DNA of 64,000 nt from JAWSVE01 sp033852115 (GCA_033852115.1 JAWSVE010000002.1:310001-374000); one strand, 5' to 3'. Shown: positions 34,772 through 41,885, numbered from the stretch's first letter. The notes: a model not told the origin generated them from the sequence alone. Translations and numbers: made by a program.

Positions 34772-34854
34772 ACAGTCGTATTAACCTTATCAAACAGCCC
34801 TATAAGATGTTCTCAGTCTATTAGTCACCTCTATCGCTCATCCCGAAGGCCGAA

Positions 34855-34970
34855 TTAAAGAACGCGCCTATATATAGACAAGTGCACCTAAATATGGATA
34901 CTTTGAGTCCATATTTAGACATTTGTGTCCATATATGGAAACGGTATCCATATTTAGGCGCGTTCTTTAA
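34855..34970. repeat. 116-bp palindromic element with 16-bp terminal inverted repeats
   Basis: Perfect 16-base terminal inverted repeats (TTAAAGAACGCGCCTA at 34855-34870; its complement at 34955-34970) enclose further repeats. A second perfect pair has 15-base arms, CCTAAATATGGATAC (34887-34901) and its complement (34944-34958). A third pair with 11-base arms is CTAAATATGGA (34888-34898) and 34908-34918. Copies of TCCATAT recur four times. It has no coding capacity. It could be a MITE-like element or a structured boundary of the cassette region that begins just after it. Confidence 0.85.
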
Positions 34971-34997
34971 TAAACTGTTAGTTTTACCAGTAGAGAT

Positions 34998-35300
34998 ATG
35001 GATTTAGATTTCGAGAACAGAGTAGCACTAGACTTAATGCAAGCTTTACTTGGCACGGTCTCGCCGAATATTCGCGGAGTGTCATTTGAATGTATTAATA
35101 AAAAGGTCATAGTGCACTATCTCATTGCTGAAGATAGCATGGAAGATCGAGAAGAGGCCGAAGATTTACTTGCTGAGTTTGAAGCCCTTCAGCCTGGGCC
35201 ATTTGATATAAGTTGTGTGGTTACTGTTTCCTCTGCTGAGCTATCGCAAGGGGTTGGTTCTTTAAAGGGGCGTCCAATATATGCGCGCAAAGAAAACTAA
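34998..35300 (+). CDS. Small acidic protein, first gene of the cassette array
   Basis: A 100-residue acidic protein (FENRVALDLMQALLGTVSPN, then DREEAEDLLAEFEALQPG). I do not recognise a named family, though small acidic proteins of this shape are common in integron cassettes and as toxin immunity proteins; that role is only a guess. GTAGAGAT precedes the ATG. Its stop codon overlaps the left end of an attC-like site, the packing expected of a gene cassette. Confidence 0.75.
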   Translation: MDLDFENRVALDLMQALLGTVSPNIRGVSFECINKKVIVHYLIAEDSMEDREEAEDLLAEFEALQPGPFDISCVVTVSSAELSQGVGSLKGRPIYARKEN

Positions 35301-35393
35301 CAATTTGCACCACAAAAAGCGCCGCCACTGCGCGGCGGCTCGGACCTCCGTTCCGCTGGCGCTCCACTACGGCCCGTGTGCAAGGCGTTAGGC
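35297..35393 (+). repeat. attC-like recombination site 1
   Basis: Left end CTAACAATTTGCACC mirrors right end GTGTGCAAGGCGTTAGGC: the complement of the right end reads CTAACGCCTTGCACAC. The right core GTTAGGC (35387-35393) fits the integron core consensus GTTRRRY. The inner part GCGCCGCC...GGCGGC can form a strong hairpin. Length 97 bases is normal for attC. Confidence 0.75.
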
Positions 35394-35438
35394 AGAATCT
35401 GCATGGTTGATCGCGGGAAAAATATATAAGGAAATCTT

Positions 35439-36668
35439 ATGAATTGGGCGCCATCACAAAGATTTATATCAATAATTATAAGCCTGTTTATTCTTGGGGT
35501 GTTGGGCACGCTCTTATATCTTGCTACCGGTGATTTAACGACGAGAGAAACCGGTTTGTTGAGTACGATACTTACAATACTATCTGTGGTAGTGGCGTGG
35601 ATAGTTTCTCATATTTATTCTGAGTCAGGCCACGCGAAAGCAATTGAAGAAGTCAAAAATGCTCATCACGAAAATTTGCAGACTTACGCGTTAAAAGCGG
35701 CTGAAAAAGTCACTAATCTTTCCGATCAGCTAGATAAGCTTTCGATCTACATTTCTGATGAGTTAGAGAACTCGGACTATGAAACAGTTGAAGAAACGCT
35801 ACGTGCCCGGGAAGAAAGGTTGCAAAGTGCGATTCATATGATTGGAATGCTCAAGTCTATAAATGATACCGCACTTAGCGATTGGCAGGGTGTCATTGGA
35901 GAGCAACTTGAAGAGCAGCGGGAAGAAAGGCAAGAACGCGAGCAGGAGTTAATGAACATTGCCGACAAGCTAGAGTCTATTTCAAAGTTGCACTATGTGT
36001 CCGGTATGGGGAATATGGCTTTAGAAAGACAGGTCGACGATATAAGCAGAGATGTCCGGGTTCTTATGAAGGAACTATCTGTTCCTTCAGTAAAAGTTCA
36101 CAAGCCCACAAAAAAAGTACGTCGCGATGTATCAAAAAAATGTCCAAAGTGCGACAACGAATTGAGTTATCTACAACGTGCCAGGCCCAACAGCCATAAA
36201 TTAATAAAATGCACTTCTTGTGGAAGCAAATTAATCTCTAAATATTCAAAAGAAGACGATGATTTTTCTATTGAAAATAGACAAGAAATAAAAGAAAAGT
36301 ATCAATGCCCTGATTGCTTGGAAGAGTCCGAGATATTGGTGGATAACTATCCGAGCTCCTCTAAATCAGTAGATTGTGATAACTGCAATAGCCGAATAAA
36401 AATCGTACGCTTGCAAAATGGTGGCATTAAGGTTGATTCAACTCCATTCCCGAGCAAGCCGTTAACCGAAGATTTCTTGGAGAAAGTCGCTGAACTAATG
36501 CCTGATCAACCTTGGCCAACCGGTGCGCATAAAGAAGTGGCCATGAAGCTTGGGTGTACTTTTTCCCAAGTGAGCAAAGCTAACAAAGAGCTAATTAGAA
36601 GAGGACGATTTAAGCAGCAAATAGACGGAAAGATTTTTGAAATGGTCGAAGTGGATGGCCAAAAATGA
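35439..36668 (+). CDS. Membrane protein with coiled coil, two zinc ribbons and winged-helix-like tail
   Basis: A 409-residue protein not matched to a named family. Two membrane helices (about 9-28 and 40-60) are followed by a charged coiled coil (about 65-205). Then come two zinc-ribbon-like modules: CPKC near 235 with CTSCG near 257, and CPDC near 288 with CDNC near 311. The last 65 residues (WPTGAHKEVAMKLGCTFSQV) resemble a winged helix. The layout suggests a membrane-tethered sensor that binds nucleic acid. AAGGAAATCTT precedes the ATG. Flanked by attC-like sites on both sides, so it forms a single-gene cassette. Confidence 0.75.
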   Translation: MNWAPSQRFISIIISLFILGVLGTLLYLATGDLTTRETGLLSTILTILSVVVAWIVSHIYSESGHAKAIEEVKNAHHENLQTYALKAAEKVTNLSDQLDKLSIYISDELENSDYETVEETLRAREERLQSAIHMIGMLKSINDTALSDWQGVIGEQLEEQREERQEREQELMNIADKLESISKLHYVSGMGNMALERQVDDISRDVRVLMKELSVPSVKVHKPTKKVRRDVSKKCPKCDNELSYLQRARPNSHKLIKCTSCGSKLISKYSKEDDDFSIENRQEIKEKYQCPDCLEESEILVDNYPSSSKSVDCDNCNSRIKIVRLQNGGIKVDSTPFPSKPLTEDFLEKVAELMPDQPWPTGAHKEVAMKLGCTFSQVSKANKELIRRGRFKQQIDGKIFEMVEVDGQK

Positions 36669-36686
36669 TCAGCTCTATAATTGCAT

Positions 36687-36767
36687 GCCTAACAAATCAA
36701 TCAACTTCGCGCCTTCGGCGCCGGACCTCCGCACTGCGTGCTCCGGCCCGTTGTTGAGGCGTCATAC
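36687..36767 (+). repeat. attC-like recombination site 2
   Basis: The left core GCCTAAC (36687-36693) is a perfect fit to RYYYAAC. The right end GTTGTTGAGGCGTCATAC mirrors it (AATCAATCAAC against CCTCAACAAC) but its core is GTCATAC, one base off. The middle CGGACCTCCG...CTCCGGCCCGT is shared with site 1, showing common origin. Confidence 0.68.
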
Positions 36768-36788
36768 CACTCCAGGGAGTTCTGAGCA

Positions 36789-37817
36789 ATGATTACTCTC
36801 CCAGAGAAATATCAAAGTGCACATGATCTATGCTTCATACTTCATGACATAATGACTCAAATAATTGAGTCGGGAGAAAAAGCAGGTGCTTTTACAACGC
36901 ATGTAAAGCTCAGTGAGGAAGAGATAGATTCAATTCCTGATGAAGAACATATACTAGACTGGCTAAAGAGAAATGATAAGGTAGAAGATAAAAATCGGAT
37001 TATAATTTCTACAGTTCTTCCTGCTATTTTATCTGACATGATGCATTGTATTTATGAGGCGCTATCATCCGCATCAAAGGGAAAAATGTCAGTTGCGTAC
37101 ATGCTAATTAGAAAGCCTATTCAAGAAAGTTTGTTTGTGCTTGAAGAGATGTATCTTGATAGAGATGCTTTTGTAAGGAACCTTGAGAGCAACCAATCCC
37201 GTCTTCAGCCTAAAATCACGGGAGGTATCGATGGGCACAAAAAAAGAATTTTTCAAGTTCTAGAATCTTTTACGTTTAATGGAGTTCTCGACTCAGACTA
37301 CATTGCCCAATTGCGGTATGACAAAAGCTCAAATGATAGTTTTGATGGGGTATGTAATAAGGCCATGCATCTATTTACTGAGCATCATTCGATAAAGACA
37401 GAAGATTCAAATATAAATTTCATATTTTCTGGTGTTAAAGGGTTGCCTTCTCAGTGGAAATACTTTTATAGCCGCATGCCATATTTACTATTCTATGTAT
37501 ATTTGATCGTCGAAAATGTGCTAGCAACGATAGCTCTGACATCAGAGCAATACATCCTTGATATGATGCGCCGCATATCAGCACAATTCATGATAGCAAG
37601 TCATGATATTGAAGAACGCTATACTACTGATGAAAACAGTAAGCTCGTATCATCATTATCAGCTTGGCTACTGATGCATTGCGCTGAGAATGGATACCCA
37701 GATCCAGAACTCAGTGATTTAATAAAAATGGCTGAAACAGGGTGCTTTCCAAAAGAAGCGCAGGAATCGATTGATAAAAGAATTGCATCGTATAGTGCGG
37801 TGCAAAGTGTGCTATAA
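36789..37817 (+). CDS. Unrecognised helical protein of the cassette array
   Basis: A 342-residue, mainly helical protein rich in Ile, Ser and charged residues. I cannot place it in a family. The first 60 residues look like a separate small domain (LSEEEIDSIPDEEHILDWLK); the rest has long amphipathic helices and one hydrophobic stretch, YLLFYVYLIVENVLATIAL, near 232-250. The coding sequence is clearly more AT-rich than the backbone genes. CAGGGAGTT precedes its ATG. Its stop overlaps attC-like site 3. Size and helical make-up recall AbiV/HEPN-like abortive-infection proteins, which is speculation. Confidence 0.7.
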   Translation: MITLPEKYQSAHDLCFILHDIMTQIIESGEKAGAFTTHVKLSEEEIDSIPDEEHILDWLKRNDKVEDKNRIIISTVLPAILSDMMHCIYEALSSASKGKMSVAYMLIRKPIQESLFVLEEMYLDRDAFVRNLESNQSRLQPKITGGIDGHKKRIFQVLESFTFNGVLDSDYIAQLRYDKSSNDSFDGVCNKAMHLFTEHHSIKTEDSNINFIFSGVKGLPSQWKYFYSRMPYLLFYVYLIVENVLATIALTSEQYILDMMRRISAQFMIASHDIEERYTTDENSKLVSSLSAWLLMHCAENGYPDPELSDLIKMAETGCFPKEAQESIDKRIASYSAVQSVL

Positions 37818-37866
37818 CAAGCGGCTCCAAGTGACGTCTACGGCTCGCCTGAACCAAGCGTTGCGT
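37812..37866 (+). repeat. attC-like recombination site 3 (degenerate)
   Basis: Short: TATAACAAGCGGCTCCAAG on the left and CCTGAACCAAGCGTTGCGT on the right; the complement of the right end (ACGCAACGCTTGGTTC) lines up with AAC...GGCTC of the left. The right core GTTGCGT misses consensus at one position. Its placement at the stop codon of one gene and just before the next supports the call. Confidence 0.5.
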
Positions 37867-37898
37867 GATTCTCGAGTATCGGACTAAAGTGACTCTGA

Positions 37899-38447
37899 AT
37901 GATTAAAGGTGTATACGAAAGGAGGCAGGAAGCACCTCTGTGGTGGTACAACAAATCCTCTGATTTACACGCATCAGCTGGCGCAGTGTGGATAGCAATG
38001 CAGAATGAGCATGTTTTTTCAAAACAGCTTGATTTGGGCTCTGGCTTTTCAATGTCCGTAGCTTGCTGGCCTGTGTATCAAATGCTTTATGGCATGTCTT
38101 TTGAGCTAATTTTAAAAGCAATAATTGTAGCCAAGAAACTTCCCGTACCGCACACTCATGATTTATCGAAACTGCTAAATAAAACAGAGCTAAGTTTCGA
38201 TGATAAAACGGTAAAGGTTCTTGAAGTTCTCTCGGGCTCTATTGTGTGGGATGGTAGGTACCCTGTACCCAAAAGAGAAGAAGATATGAATGAATATTAT
38301 CGAAATATAGAGGCGGCTCTATACGACAAGGTTCTTCTTGGAAAATTGCATATAAAGAAGCCTAATGGTGCACTAGATTGGAATAGATTAGATCCATTGT
38401 GGCATCAATTGACCAACATATTTTTCGAACAAATTAACGTCACGTAA
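37899..38447 (+). CDS. HEPN-like domain protein
   Basis: A 182-residue protein. The segment MSFELILKAIIVAKKL (residues about 66-81) followed by HTHDLSKLL (86-94) is the pattern of HEPN-superfamily helices (E..lKa....g....HDL..L). The classical RxxxxH RNase motif is not obvious, so it may be a non-catalytic member. The N-terminus EAPLWWYNKSSDLHASAG also recalls HEPN proteins with an initial long helix. It probably starts at ATG 37899 after a short leader. It lies between attC-like sites 3 and 4, a single-gene cassette. HEPN proteins often act in defence or toxin systems. Confidence 0.65.
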   Translation: MIKGVYERRQEAPLWWYNKSSDLHASAGAVWIAMQNEHVFSKQLDLGSGFSMSVACWPVYQMLYGMSFELILKAIIVAKKLPVPHTHDLSKLLNKTELSFDDKTVKVLEVLSGSIVWDGRYPVPKREEDMNEYYRNIEAALYDKVLLGKLHIKKPNGALDWNRLDPLWHQLTNIFFEQINVT

Positions 38448-38506
38448 CAAGTATGGGTAGGCTGACGGCGCAAAAAAATGCGCCTCAGCAGTCATAAGCG
38501 TTAAAG
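38441..38506 (+). repeat. attC-like recombination site 4
   Basis: Left CGTAACAAG and right GCGTTAAAG enclose a strong hairpin: GGCTGACGGCGCA (38460-38472) against TGCGCCTCAGCAGTC (38479-38493). The right core GTTAAAG fits GTTRRR. The site starts within the end of the HEPN-like gene and finishes just before the ATG of the deaminase-like gene. Confidence 0.62.
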
Positions 38507-38509
38507 CAA

Positions 38510-38929
38510 ATGAATCTACAGAGCGAGATACACGAAAAACTTTTTGATGCGGCGGCGAGACTCGTCAATGAAAGGTATCCCTCTGGTTCGGGAGGGGCGG
38601 CAGCCGTAGCGACGAGCCGAGGGAGTATATTAACTAGTGTCTCTCCTGACACAGAGCATGACGCGCTGTCATTATGTATGGAGGTCGGCGCCTTCTTGGA
38701 GGCGTGTAAATTGAATGAGAACGTGACGCATTCACTTTGCATTTACAGAGAGTCTCCCGAGTCAGATTTCATTGTCCTAACCGCTTGTGGAATATGTCAG
38801 GAGCGTTTAGCGTATTGGGGCGGTGAGGTTGAAGTCGCGATAAGTAATCCTGAAAATCAATTAATCTTTAAGCCTCTTCGCGAGCTAATGCCGCACCACT
38901 GGTCACAAGTGAATGAGAAAAAGTCGTAG
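38510..38929 (+). CDS. Cytidine/blasticidin deaminase-fold protein
   Basis: A 139-residue protein with the zinc-deaminase pattern in the right spacing: Cys56 and Glu58 in LCMEVGAFLEA, and Cys93/Cys96 in TACGICQERLAYWG. This corresponds to the C-x-E and P-C-x-x-C motifs of cytidine and blasticidin-S deaminases (Thr-Ala in place of the usual Pro). The N-terminal YPSGSGGAAAVATS matches the usual substrate loop region. It should deaminate a cytosine-containing small molecule; target unknown. It is followed after 42 bases by a uracil-DNA-glycosylase-like gene. Could be a resistance cassette; a nucleic-acid editing role is only speculation. Confidence 0.72.
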   Translation: MNLQSEIHEKLFDAAARLVNERYPSGSGGAAAVATSRGSILTSVSPDTEHDALSLCMEVGAFLEACKLNENVTHSLCIYRESPESDFIVLTACGICQERLAYWGGEVEVAISNPENQLIFKPLRELMPHHWSQVNEKKS

Positions 38930-38971
38930 TGTCAAATTTGAACCGCGCGCTTTTTGGGGCCATAAAAATTT

Positions 38972-39457
38972 ATGTTAAATGACCTGTTGTCAAATAATCT
39001 AAAGTTGGTGATTTGCGGTACGGCGGCCGGGGCAGCTTCAGCTCAGCTTGGTCAATATTATGCGGGAAGAGGCAACAAAATATGGAAGACACTTTTTGAC
39101 GTTGGCTTGACCGATTGTGTATTGAGACCTTCTGAGTATCACCGTTTAATTGAATTTGGTATTGGATTAACAGATGTAGTAAAAGATCAGTCAGGAATGG
39201 ATAGTGCTATAGATTTTGCTCAGGCAGGAATTGTTGAGTTTGAGTTGAAGATGATCGACATTCAACCGGAGGTGGTTTGTTTTAACGGAAAGAAGGCCGC
39301 TCAAGTTTATTTGCGTTCGAAAAACGTTGATTTTGGTCTTCAGGATAAAATGATTGGAAACAGTAAAATGTACGTGGCCCCTTCAACCAGTGGGGCCGCA
39401 AACCGATCTTGGGATCTTGGCTATTGGTATGAGTTGGCGAACTTAATTGGCAAATAA
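38972..39457 (+). CDS. Mug-like uracil/mismatch DNA glycosylase
   Basis: A 161-residue protein of the uracil-DNA glycosylase superfamily. Motif 1 is ICGTAAGAASAQLGQYYAG (residues 14-32) and the second is PSTSGAANRSWD near 138-149, with NKIWKTLFDVGLTD and GIGLTDVVKD between. This is the Mug-related 'GTAAG' group. It lacks the catalytic Asn that E. coli Mug has in GINPG, as this group normally does. It should remove mismatched or deaminated bases from DNA. Directly after the deaminase-like gene, on the same strand and with no attC site between, so the two may share one cassette. Confidence 0.8.
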   Translation: MLNDLLSNNLKLVICGTAAGAASAQLGQYYAGRGNKIWKTLFDVGLTDCVLRPSEYHRLIEFGIGLTDVVKDQSGMDSAIDFAQAGIVEFELKMIDIQPEVVCFNGKKAAQVYLRSKNVDFGLQDKMIGNSKMYVAPSTSGAANRSWDLGYWYELANLIGK

Positions 39458-39484
39458 AATTGCCACGACCTATTGCGATCCGGT

Positions 39485-39491
39485 GTTAGGC
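39485..39491 (+). other. Isolated attC-type core GTTAGGC
   Basis: GTTAGGC fits the attC right core perfectly and lies at the expected place after a cassette-type gene. Only about 30 bases separate it from the preceding stop codon and I see no matching left half, so it may be a truncated site. This could mark an old cassette junction. Confidence 0.35.
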
Positions 39492-39531
39492 CTATCCTGT
39501 AACGACCTGTATCAAAAAATGAGGTGCAACT

Positions 39532-39807
39532 ATGAGAAAGTGCCCAAGTTGCGGTAATAAAGCGTTACGATTAAGGAATGTGTTCTCAGTAAAGTATATA
39601 TGCAACACTTGTCATGCTGTTTGTACTATATCGACACGACAAAAAGCGATAGCTAATGTACTGGTTAACTTAGTGCCAATTTTAGGGGTCGTCTTAGGTA
39701 TTATTTTTCAAAGTGGTTTTGTGTTTATTCTGAGTGCGCTGATTATTACGGTGGCCGTTTATTGGTTGCATCAACGTGCTGCCGAGCTTCATGTGGTCGG
39801 TGGATAA
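39532..39807 (+). CDS. Small zinc-ribbon membrane protein
   Basis: A 91-residue protein: zinc ribbon with Cys4, Cys7, Cys24 and Cys27 (KCPSCGNKAL, YICNTCHAV), then two membrane helices (about 42-60 and 63-80). No named family is recognised. TGAGGTG precedes the ATG. Its stop (TAA 39805-39807) shares a base with the ATG of the next gene, so the two are translationally coupled and may act together. Confidence 0.78.
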   Translation: MRKCPSCGNKALRLRNVFSVKYICNTCHAVCTISTRQKAIANVLVNLVPILGVVLGIIFQSGFVFILSALIITVAVYWLHQRAAELHVVGG

Positions 39808-40187
39808 TGGAGTTAGATGCTTTCTGTCAGCGTGTTAGAGATAACTATCCAGATATATCCAGTAGAGCTGATGCGCTTTATGATGCCTATTGGAATGATT
39901 TAGTTGATACTGAATTTTCTTCCCATTCCTGGTTTGAGTCGCTTGCTAACGCGCTGAATGACGAGATGAGTAAACGACGACCTATTCAAGACTACGGGCC
40001 GTTGCTGAATGCAATCAGTCAAGCATTTGAATGTGGATCAGACGAACTCAAAAATACTATCGATGTGGCGTTTGTTGAGAATCTCTTTTGGCAGGTTGGG
40101 CCAAATGATTCAGAACCGTTTTGGCATATTTTGCCTGTCAATCTTAGGGCGCTATACATTGCCTTTCATGGGCGTGCTCCCGGCTGA
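39807..40187 (+). CDS. Small acidic protein, DUF7674-like
   Basis: A 126-residue protein with the pattern FCQRVRDNYPDISSRADALY, then AFVENLFWQ and HILPVNLRALYIAFHGR. This resembles the DUF7674 type, small proteins often found near toxins or in mobile regions; the assignment is tentative. Start ATG 39807 overlaps the previous stop (TAATG). Together with the zinc-ribbon membrane gene it forms a two-gene unit in the cassette region. Confidence 0.68.
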   Translation: MELDAFCQRVRDNYPDISSRADALYDAYWNDLVDTEFSSHSWFESLANALNDEMSKRRPIQDYGPLLNAISQAFECGSDELKNTIDVAFVENLFWQVGPNDSEPFWHILPVNLRALYIAFHGRAPG

Positions 40188-40291
40188 TTCTGTTTTGAGG
40201 TCGTTGTTCGACGTGAATCAGCGGGTGTTATCAATCATTGTGCATACTGAGTTCATTCTTTCGCGAGCTGTTAGATGTTGATGCGGGGTGG

Positions 40292-40345
40292 CACAATGTC
40301 GCAGGGTTACACAATGTAACAGCTTTACACAATGTTGGGATTTAG
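40292..40345. repeat. Three 18-bp repeats, each starting CACAATGT
   Basis: CACAATGT occurs at 40292, 40310 and 40328, exactly 18 bases apart. The units differ after the shared octamer but keep partial likeness (CAG and TTA at the same places in the first two). The middle copy lies in a perfect palindrome GTTACACAATGTAAC (40306-40320). They sit just upstream of the ATG at 40350, so they may bind a regulator; a plain tandem duplication is the alternative. Confidence 0.8.
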
Positions 40346-40349
40346 TTAG

Positions 40350-40631
40350 ATGGCGCTGTACACCTTGGTTATGGACTTTGATGGCGGTACGTATATCTGC
40401 CAAGCTCACAGTGATGATAGGCAACATGCTCCGTTTGAATGTATTAAAGCCTGGGACACCCAAGGTGTCGAGCATATCATCAGTCGTGCGGATAAGGCTG
40501 AATTACTCTCACAGCTGGATGAAGAGTATTTTGTGCCTGTGGCCGGGTTAAACAACGTTTGGTGTGGTCAAGTGACTTTAAGTGGTGTGTCCGCGACGCT
40601 AAACTTGATCAGAACGGATGATGCTCATTAG
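40350..40631 (+). CDS. Small protein of a type seen in integron cassettes
   Basis: A 93-residue protein starting MALYTLVMDFDGGTYICQAH. I recall similar openings (a short beta-hairpin with MDFxGGTYxxQ) in proteins of Vibrio superintegron cassettes; function is unknown. It probably begins at ATG 40350, directly behind the 18-bp repeats. No attC-like site follows it, so the array seems to end here, before ybaN. Confidence 0.65.
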   Translation: MALYTLVMDFDGGTYICQAHSDDRQHAPFECIKAWDTQGVEHIISRADKAELLSQLDEEYFVPVAGLNNVWCGQVTLSGVSATLNLIRTDDAH

Positions 40632-40760
40632 CGAAGATTGAAATGAAAGCGTATTCAGGGCCGGTTACCTCGTCTTTGTTGGTGGTGAATCAGTGTCGTG
40701 ATTTTAGGCTATGCTGATATAGGTGTTGGTGTAGTAAAGAGGATAGTTTAATTCCACTCT

Positions 40761-41114
40761 ATGAAAAAAATTCTATCACTTATCCTCGCTTATTTTTTTC
40801 TTGCGCTAGCTATTGTTGGTGTGTTCCTCCCTGGGTTACCTACAGTTCCTTTTTTATTGCTAACAGCATGGTTTGCGGCGAGAGGCTCAGACAAGTTACA
40901 TGCTTGGCTCTATGCCCACCCCCATTTTGGTAAATTGTTAATTGATTGGGAGGAGCGTGGCGCCATTTCACGAACGAGCAAAGTGTTAGCTATCGTGATG
41001 CTTGTAGTCAGCTGGTGCATTATGTTTTTCAGTGTATCCAATATTTGGGTGCCGATCATTGCTGCGGTGTGTTTTATGGGCACGGCGACCTTTATTCTGA
41101 CGAGACCAGAATGA
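40761..41114 (+). CDS. ybaN: YbaN/DUF454 inner-membrane protein
   Basis: A 117-residue membrane protein with three hydrophobic segments. The N-terminal LALAIVGVFLPGLPTVPFLLLTAWFAARG (here the PGLPTVPFL motif is the key) and WLYAHPHFGKLLIDWE are the DUF454/YbaN signature. Its function is not known. Its TGA overlaps the ATG of the PhyH-like gene (ATGA), so the two are coupled. It marks the return to backbone after the cassette region. Confidence 0.88.
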   Translation: MKKILSLILAYFFLALAIVGVFLPGLPTVPFLLLTAWFAARGSDKLHAWLYAHPHFGKLLIDWEERGAISRTSKVLAIVMLVVSWCIMFFSVSNIWVPIIAAVCFMGTATFILTRPE

Positions 41115-41860
41115 ACAGTGACTACCCGCGAGACGGCTATTGCGTAGTTCGAAATTGTTTTGCCGCCAGCGAGTTGGCATCCCTTCTTGACGTGGCAGAG
41201 TGTTATCACAGGCATTGGTTGACGCACAATGCGCAGCGATATGCTGAGCGTGCGGTTAATTCAGCGGGTTTGACAAAACCAGATTATCTCGACGATAGCC
41301 AGAGGCAGCTTTTATTTAAGCTCATTGCATCCTCAAAACTCTTCTCGATTGCGCGATCAATTGTCGGTGATGATGTGCTGTTTATGAATACTCAGCTGTT
41401 CTTTGATCCGGCCAATTTACAACAAAAAAATTACTGGCATCGTGACGCGCAGTACCATTTATCTGTAGACGAGCAAAAACGCACGCTAAGTGAAACGCAG
41501 GTTATTCACTGTCGAATCCCGCTTCGGGATGAACGCGGGATAGAGGTAGTACCGGGTACGCATAGGCGCTGGGATACTCAAGATGAGTTGGATGTTAGGT
41601 TGGAACAGAACGGTCGTCGTCATTCCGAGGATTTGAATGGTGCAAAAACCATTACGTTAAGTGCCGGGGATCTATTGGTGTTTTCTGCAAATATGATTCA
41701 TCGTGGCTTATACGGCGGTAACCGTTTGTCACTGGATATTTTGTATTGCAAGCCGTCGGAAGAGACTTTGAGATTTATAGATCCTGAGGTTTTACCGGGC
41801 GATGAAGTGACGTCGCTGTATGATTATCCTGGTGTATTTAAACGCTTAGCGCCGTTCTAG
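41111..41860 (+). CDS. Phytanoyl-CoA dioxygenase family protein (PhyH-like)
   Basis: A 249-residue Fe(II)/2-oxoglutarate oxygenase. The metal His and Asp are in YWHRDAQYHL near residue 115, the distal His in MIHRGLYGGNRLSLD near 198, with the Arg expected to hold 2-oxoglutarate just after. The N-terminal YPRDGYCVVRNCFAASEL is typical of PhyH. ATG 41111 overlaps the ybaN stop. Substrate unknown; relatives hydroxylate lipids and small metabolites. Confidence 0.85.
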   Translation: MNSDYPRDGYCVVRNCFAASELASLLDVAECYHRHWLTHNAQRYAERAVNSAGLTKPDYLDDSQRQLLFKLIASSKLFSIARSIVGDDVLFMNTQLFFDPANLQQKNYWHRDAQYHLSVDEQKRTLSETQVIHCRIPLRDERGIEVVPGTHRRWDTQDELDVRLEQNGRRHSEDLNGAKTITLSAGDLLVFSANMIHRGLYGGNRLSLDILYCKPSEETLRFIDPEVLPGDEVTSLYDYPGVFKRLAPF

Positions 41861-41885
41861 TAGCCTGTCTGTAGAGTGAGTCTAT

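Noticed and set aside
40268..40280. GTTAGAT at the end of 40187-40280 looks like an attC right core
   Set aside because: No matching left half (CTAAC type) was found upstream, and the intervening hairpin GCTGATTC/GAATCAGC is not placed as in attC; so it was not listed as a site.
40218..40475. Minus-strand 85-residue frame with repeated His/Cys over the 18-bp repeats
   Set aside because: The repeat in the peptide reflects only the DNA repeats, and the frame overlaps the well-placed gene at 40350 in the other direction.
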